A stretch of 64,000 nt of DNA from Bacillota bacterium (GTDB lineage: Bacteria > Bacillota > Negativicutes > Sporomusales > Sporomusaceae). Of the stretch, positions 62,076 through 64,000 are shown in pieces. The stretch covers positions 62,001 to 126,000 of the forward strand of contig JAGGAB010000020.1 of assembly GCA_017889705.1 (NCBI GenBank), read 5' to 3'. The number at the start of each line of letters is the position of its first letter. The stretch's first letter is position 1. A model generated the notes under the pieces. That model saw only the letters and a list, made by a program, of their open reading frames with translations. It ran no database searches and was not told where the DNA came from. Made by a program: the position numbers and the translations under genes.

Positions 62076-62174
62076 TTACTCTGGGTAGAGCAGACATAAC
62101 AGCCAGACAAGAAACAATATTCCAATTGGTATGATAAGCAAAGCCCCGATTGCTTTGGAAATTTCTAGCACCAT
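62076..62174 (-). CDS. 32-aa small membrane protein
   Basis: ATG 62174 follows AGGGGGGATTATT, an excellent ribosome site. Product is one hydrophobic helix, AIGALLIIPIGILFLVWLLC, with a short acidic start (MVLEISK) and tail (LLYPE). Not recognised; single-helix microproteins often modulate a membrane complex. Ends 7 bp from the convergent peptidase gene. Confidence 0.6.
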   Translation of the reverse strand: MVLEISKAIGALLIIPIGILFLVWLLCLLYPE

Positions 62175-62351
62175 AATAATCCCCCCTGTACAGCCTATGC
62201 AAAGTATTGCCCTGGAAGAACACATAATTTTGCACATGTATACGGAGCTGGGGGAAGGCAAATATAGAGGAGTGGCTGCTCAGTTGCCATAAATTCCGCT
62301 TGTCGCTATAATTATGTCATAGTAAGCTGTAAATCTTGGGCGGAATGCAGG

Positions 62352-63104
62352 GTGGTGGAAAATATGTTGCTGAACAATGAACTGGAGAGTAAGTCGCTTG
62401 TTGAGAGTACTTCAGAGGAAATTGTCAGGATTATCATTGATAATGAGTACAAGGCCGGACAAAAGCTTCCCAATGAATATGAGCTTTCTAAACAATTGGG
62501 GGTAAGCCGTAATACCATTCGCGAGGCCATACGGGCGCTGGTATCAAGAAACGTGGTAGAAATCCGGCGCGGAGCAGGAACTTTTGTGTCACAAAGACTG
62601 GGGATAGCGGATGACCCGCTGGGGCTGACCTTCCTGAAGGATAAAGACAAAGTATTCCTGGATCTAATCCAGGTGCGGTTTATGTTAGAACCTCCGATTG
62701 CCGCGCTGGCTGCCCAAAACGCAACAGAAGCAGATATCGAAAAGCTGGGTCAGTTGTGTGATGAGGTCGAGCAACTGCTATTAGTGGGAGCAGATCCAGT
62801 GCAAAAGGATATTGAATTTCATACCCAGATTGCCAAGTGCAGCCAAAATATGGTGGTGCCTAATTTAATTCCCATTATCAACGCCGCTATTACCGTATTT
62901 ACTAATATCAAAGAAAACCGAGTAGTAAGCCAAACTATCGGCCATCATCGGGAAATCTTTGAAGCCATTAGAGATCATCAGCCTAATGATGCCCAGGATG
63001 CTATGTTATTGCATTTGTCTTACAATAGAAATAAACTAAGAAAAAGTATCAAAAGTAAAGTGGACTTGGCTTCAAGAGGCGGTTTAACCCCAGTTGAAGG
63101 TTAG
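62352..63104 (+). CDS. FadR-subfamily GntR transcriptional regulator
   Basis: 250 aa counted from GTG 62352; ATG 62364 is the alternative start. N-terminal winged helix (~18-85; AGQKLPNEYELSKQLGVSRN, ALVSRNVVEIRRGAGTFVS) and an FCD effector domain (~105-230) with metal-type residues in EFHTQIAKCSQN and IGHHREIFEAI. FCD regulators sense organic acids such as lactate, glycolate or gluconate. It is followed by a strong terminator and then by two palindromes before the FAD oxidoreductase, its probable target. Confidence 0.92.
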   Translation: MVENMLLNNELESKSLVESTSEEIVRIIIDNEYKAGQKLPNEYELSKQLGVSRNTIREAIRALVSRNVVEIRRGAGTFVSQRLGIADDPLGLTFLKDKDKVFLDLIQVRFMLEPPIAALAAQNATEADIEKLGQLCDEVEQLLLVGADPVQKDIEFHTQIAKCSQNMVVPNLIPIINAAITVFTNIKENRVVSQTIGHHREIFEAIRDHQPNDAQDAMLLHLSYNRNKLRKSIKSKVDLASRGGLTPVEG

Positions 63105-63111
63105 TCATTAG

Positions 63112-63162
63112 AAAAAGAAGTCACATTTCGCGAATAAAATCGTGAAATGTGACTTCTTTTTC
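63112..63162 (+). terminator. Strong terminator after the GntR gene
   Basis: AAAAAGAAGTCACATTTCGC (63112-63131), extending by GA, pairs with TCGTGAAATGTGACTTCTTT (from 63140) and TT, giving a stem of about 22 bp with one wobble. Confidence 0.88.
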
Positions 63163-63167
63163 ACGCG

Positions 63168-63184
63168 AATACATCCCATGTATT
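63168..63184. promoter_or_regulatory. Candidate FadR-type operator 1
   Basis: AATACAT-CCC-ATGTATT, a perfect 7-bp-arm palindrome. Same as operator 2 except for the centre base. Confidence 0.65.
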
Positions 63185-63284
63185 TGTGGCGAAACTTAAT
63201 ATAAAATAAGAAAAAACACTTAACAATCGTTGATTATATAAAAATATTGACAAAATACAAAAATAAAGCTAACCTATAAATATA

Positions 63285-63301
63285 AATACATCCTATGTAT
63301 T
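63285..63301. promoter_or_regulatory. Candidate FadR-type operator 2
   Basis: AATACAT-CCT-ATGTATT, 34 bp before the GTG start of the oxidoreductase and 117 bp (centre to centre) from operator 1. TTGACA at 63247 with weak -10 candidates at 63270-63280 lies between the two. Confidence 0.65.
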
Positions 63302-63334
63302 TTAATCTTGGCAAATATGGGAGGGGCAGTCCAA

Positions 63335-64000
63335 GTGAATAAGTTGTATGACGTAATCATTATTGGCGCCGGGGTTGTAGGCAGCGCAGTTGCCAGAGAA
63401 TTCGCCAGGTTTTCCTTGAAAATCGGCGTAGTGGAAAAGGAATTGGACGTATGTTGTGAAACAAGTGCCCGCAATACAGGGGTACTGCATGCCGGCTTTA
63501 CTTACAAAACCGGTTCGCTTAAGGCGCAGTGCGCAGTGGAAGGCAATGCTGAATTTGATAAAGTGGCTGAAGAACTCGATGTCCCATTTAAACGTACCGG
63601 CAAGGTTGTGGTAGGCTTCAATGAAAATGACAGGCAAAGCTTGCTTAAGTATAAGGCAGTGGGTGATGCCAACGGCGTACCGGGGTTAGCCATTATTGAT
63701 AAACAAACACTCGAAAACCTGGATTCAAGCGCGGGCGGAGAATTTGCCATGCATGCCCCCTCTTCAGGAATATTAAATCCTTTTATTTATAATATTGCAC
63801 TGGCGGAAAATGCTAAGCAAAACGGGGTAGATTTTTACTTTAATAATGAGATAATGTCTATTCAGAGGAAAAACGGTTTTTATGAACTGACTACTAACCG
63901 TACGGTATATCAAGCCAGATGGGTAGTTAACTGTGCTGGGCTTAACTCGGCTAAAATTTCCAGTATGCTGGGGATTGATGGTTATACTCTTGCTGGTTTC
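63335..64000 (+). CDS. FAD-dependent oxidoreductase (GlpA / L-2-hydroxyglutarate oxidase type), 5' part
   Basis: Open to the window end; 222 codons present, from GTG 63335 after GGGAGGGG. Dinucleotide-binding motif DVIIIGAGVVGSAVAREFAR, then the DAO-family segment CCETSARNTGVLHAGFTYKTGSLKA and VVNCAGLNSAKISSMLG. It would oxidise a hydroxy acid or glycerol-3-phosphate with FAD. The regulator upstream of it favours a 2-hydroxy acid substrate (inference). C-terminal half missing, so subclass is uncertain. Confidence 0.88.
   Translation, partial: MNKLYDVIIIGAGVVGSAVAREFARFSLKIGVVEKELDVCCETSARNTGVLHAGFTYKTGSLKAQCAVEGNAEFDKVAEELDVPFKRTGKVVVGFNENDRQSLLKYKAVGDANGVPGLAIIDKQTLENLDSSAGGEFAMHAPSSGILNPFIYNIALAENAKQNGVDFYFNNEIMSIQRKNGFYELTTNRTVYQARWVVNCAGLNSAKISSMLGIDGYTLAGF

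Overview
The window reads as chromosome of an anaerobic, endospore-forming Firmicute with an outer membrane, most likely a Negativicute of the Sporomusa/Pelosinus type. That assignment is an inference. Spore functions (a complete GerA/GerB/GerC receptor set, a CwlD-like amidase next to a polysaccharide deacetylase, MetA with acetyl-CoA specificity, a T-box leader) sit beside diderm functions (a type V autotransporter and a TolC/adaptor/RND tripartite pump). No tRNA, rRNA, CRISPR array, prophage or intact insertion sequence was seen.

Layout. 1-9.5 kb: end of an NCS2 permease with an odd cytoplasmic tail; the potassium module kdpD-kdpE-kimA on the minus strand with a KdpE-like box in front of kimA; a LysR regulator divergent from a siroheme/4Fe-4S reductase; an FmdB zinc ribbon. 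9.5-15.8 kb: CPBP protease, NarL-type two-component pair, autotransporter, and a small receiver-like gene of which a broken copy lies upstream of the autotransporter. 15.8-19.5 kb: bioB-bioD-bioA (minus strand) behind a consensus promoter with two BirA-type operators; MutT. 19.7-29.5 kb: chemoreceptor, several small proteins, an ACS-type MFS transporter, and a BMP-type ABC importer (nucleoside-like) with a terminator hairpin between the binding-protein gene and the transporter genes. 29.6-34.9 kb: STAS and RsbW-like regulators, PBP2, deacetylase and a frameshifted cwlD. 35-38.1 kb: a fused TIM-barrel/acyl-CoA synthetase gene preceded by a T-box leader. 38.4-43.5 kb: IclR regulator, pyrF, pyrC, MFS transporter, N-formylglutamate amidohydrolase-like protein. 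43.5-50.1 kb: a decayed Fe-S protein gene, the gerABC operon, YtxH and DUF948-like envelope proteins. 50.2-57.6 kb: MarR, TolC, adaptor, RND pump, then twin small secreted charged proteins. 57.8-64 kb: metA, a LuxR regulator, a cob(I)alamin adenosyltransferase, an M24 peptidase, a FadR-type regulator with two palindromic operators, and the start of a FAD oxidoreductase that runs off the window.

The strongest unexplained signal is a pair of about 127-nt elements (30831-30957 and 50951-51076), in front of the PBP2 gene and the tolC gene. They are highly similar, fold into two hairpins with compensatory base changes, and contain a conserved alternative stem, as a riboswitch-like or mobile structured RNA would. 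Other points worth following are the T-box on an acyl-CoA synthetase fusion, the KdpE box in front of kimA, a 57-bp promoter module shared by the autotransporter and the MFS gene, and the operator pair in front of the FAD oxidoreductase.
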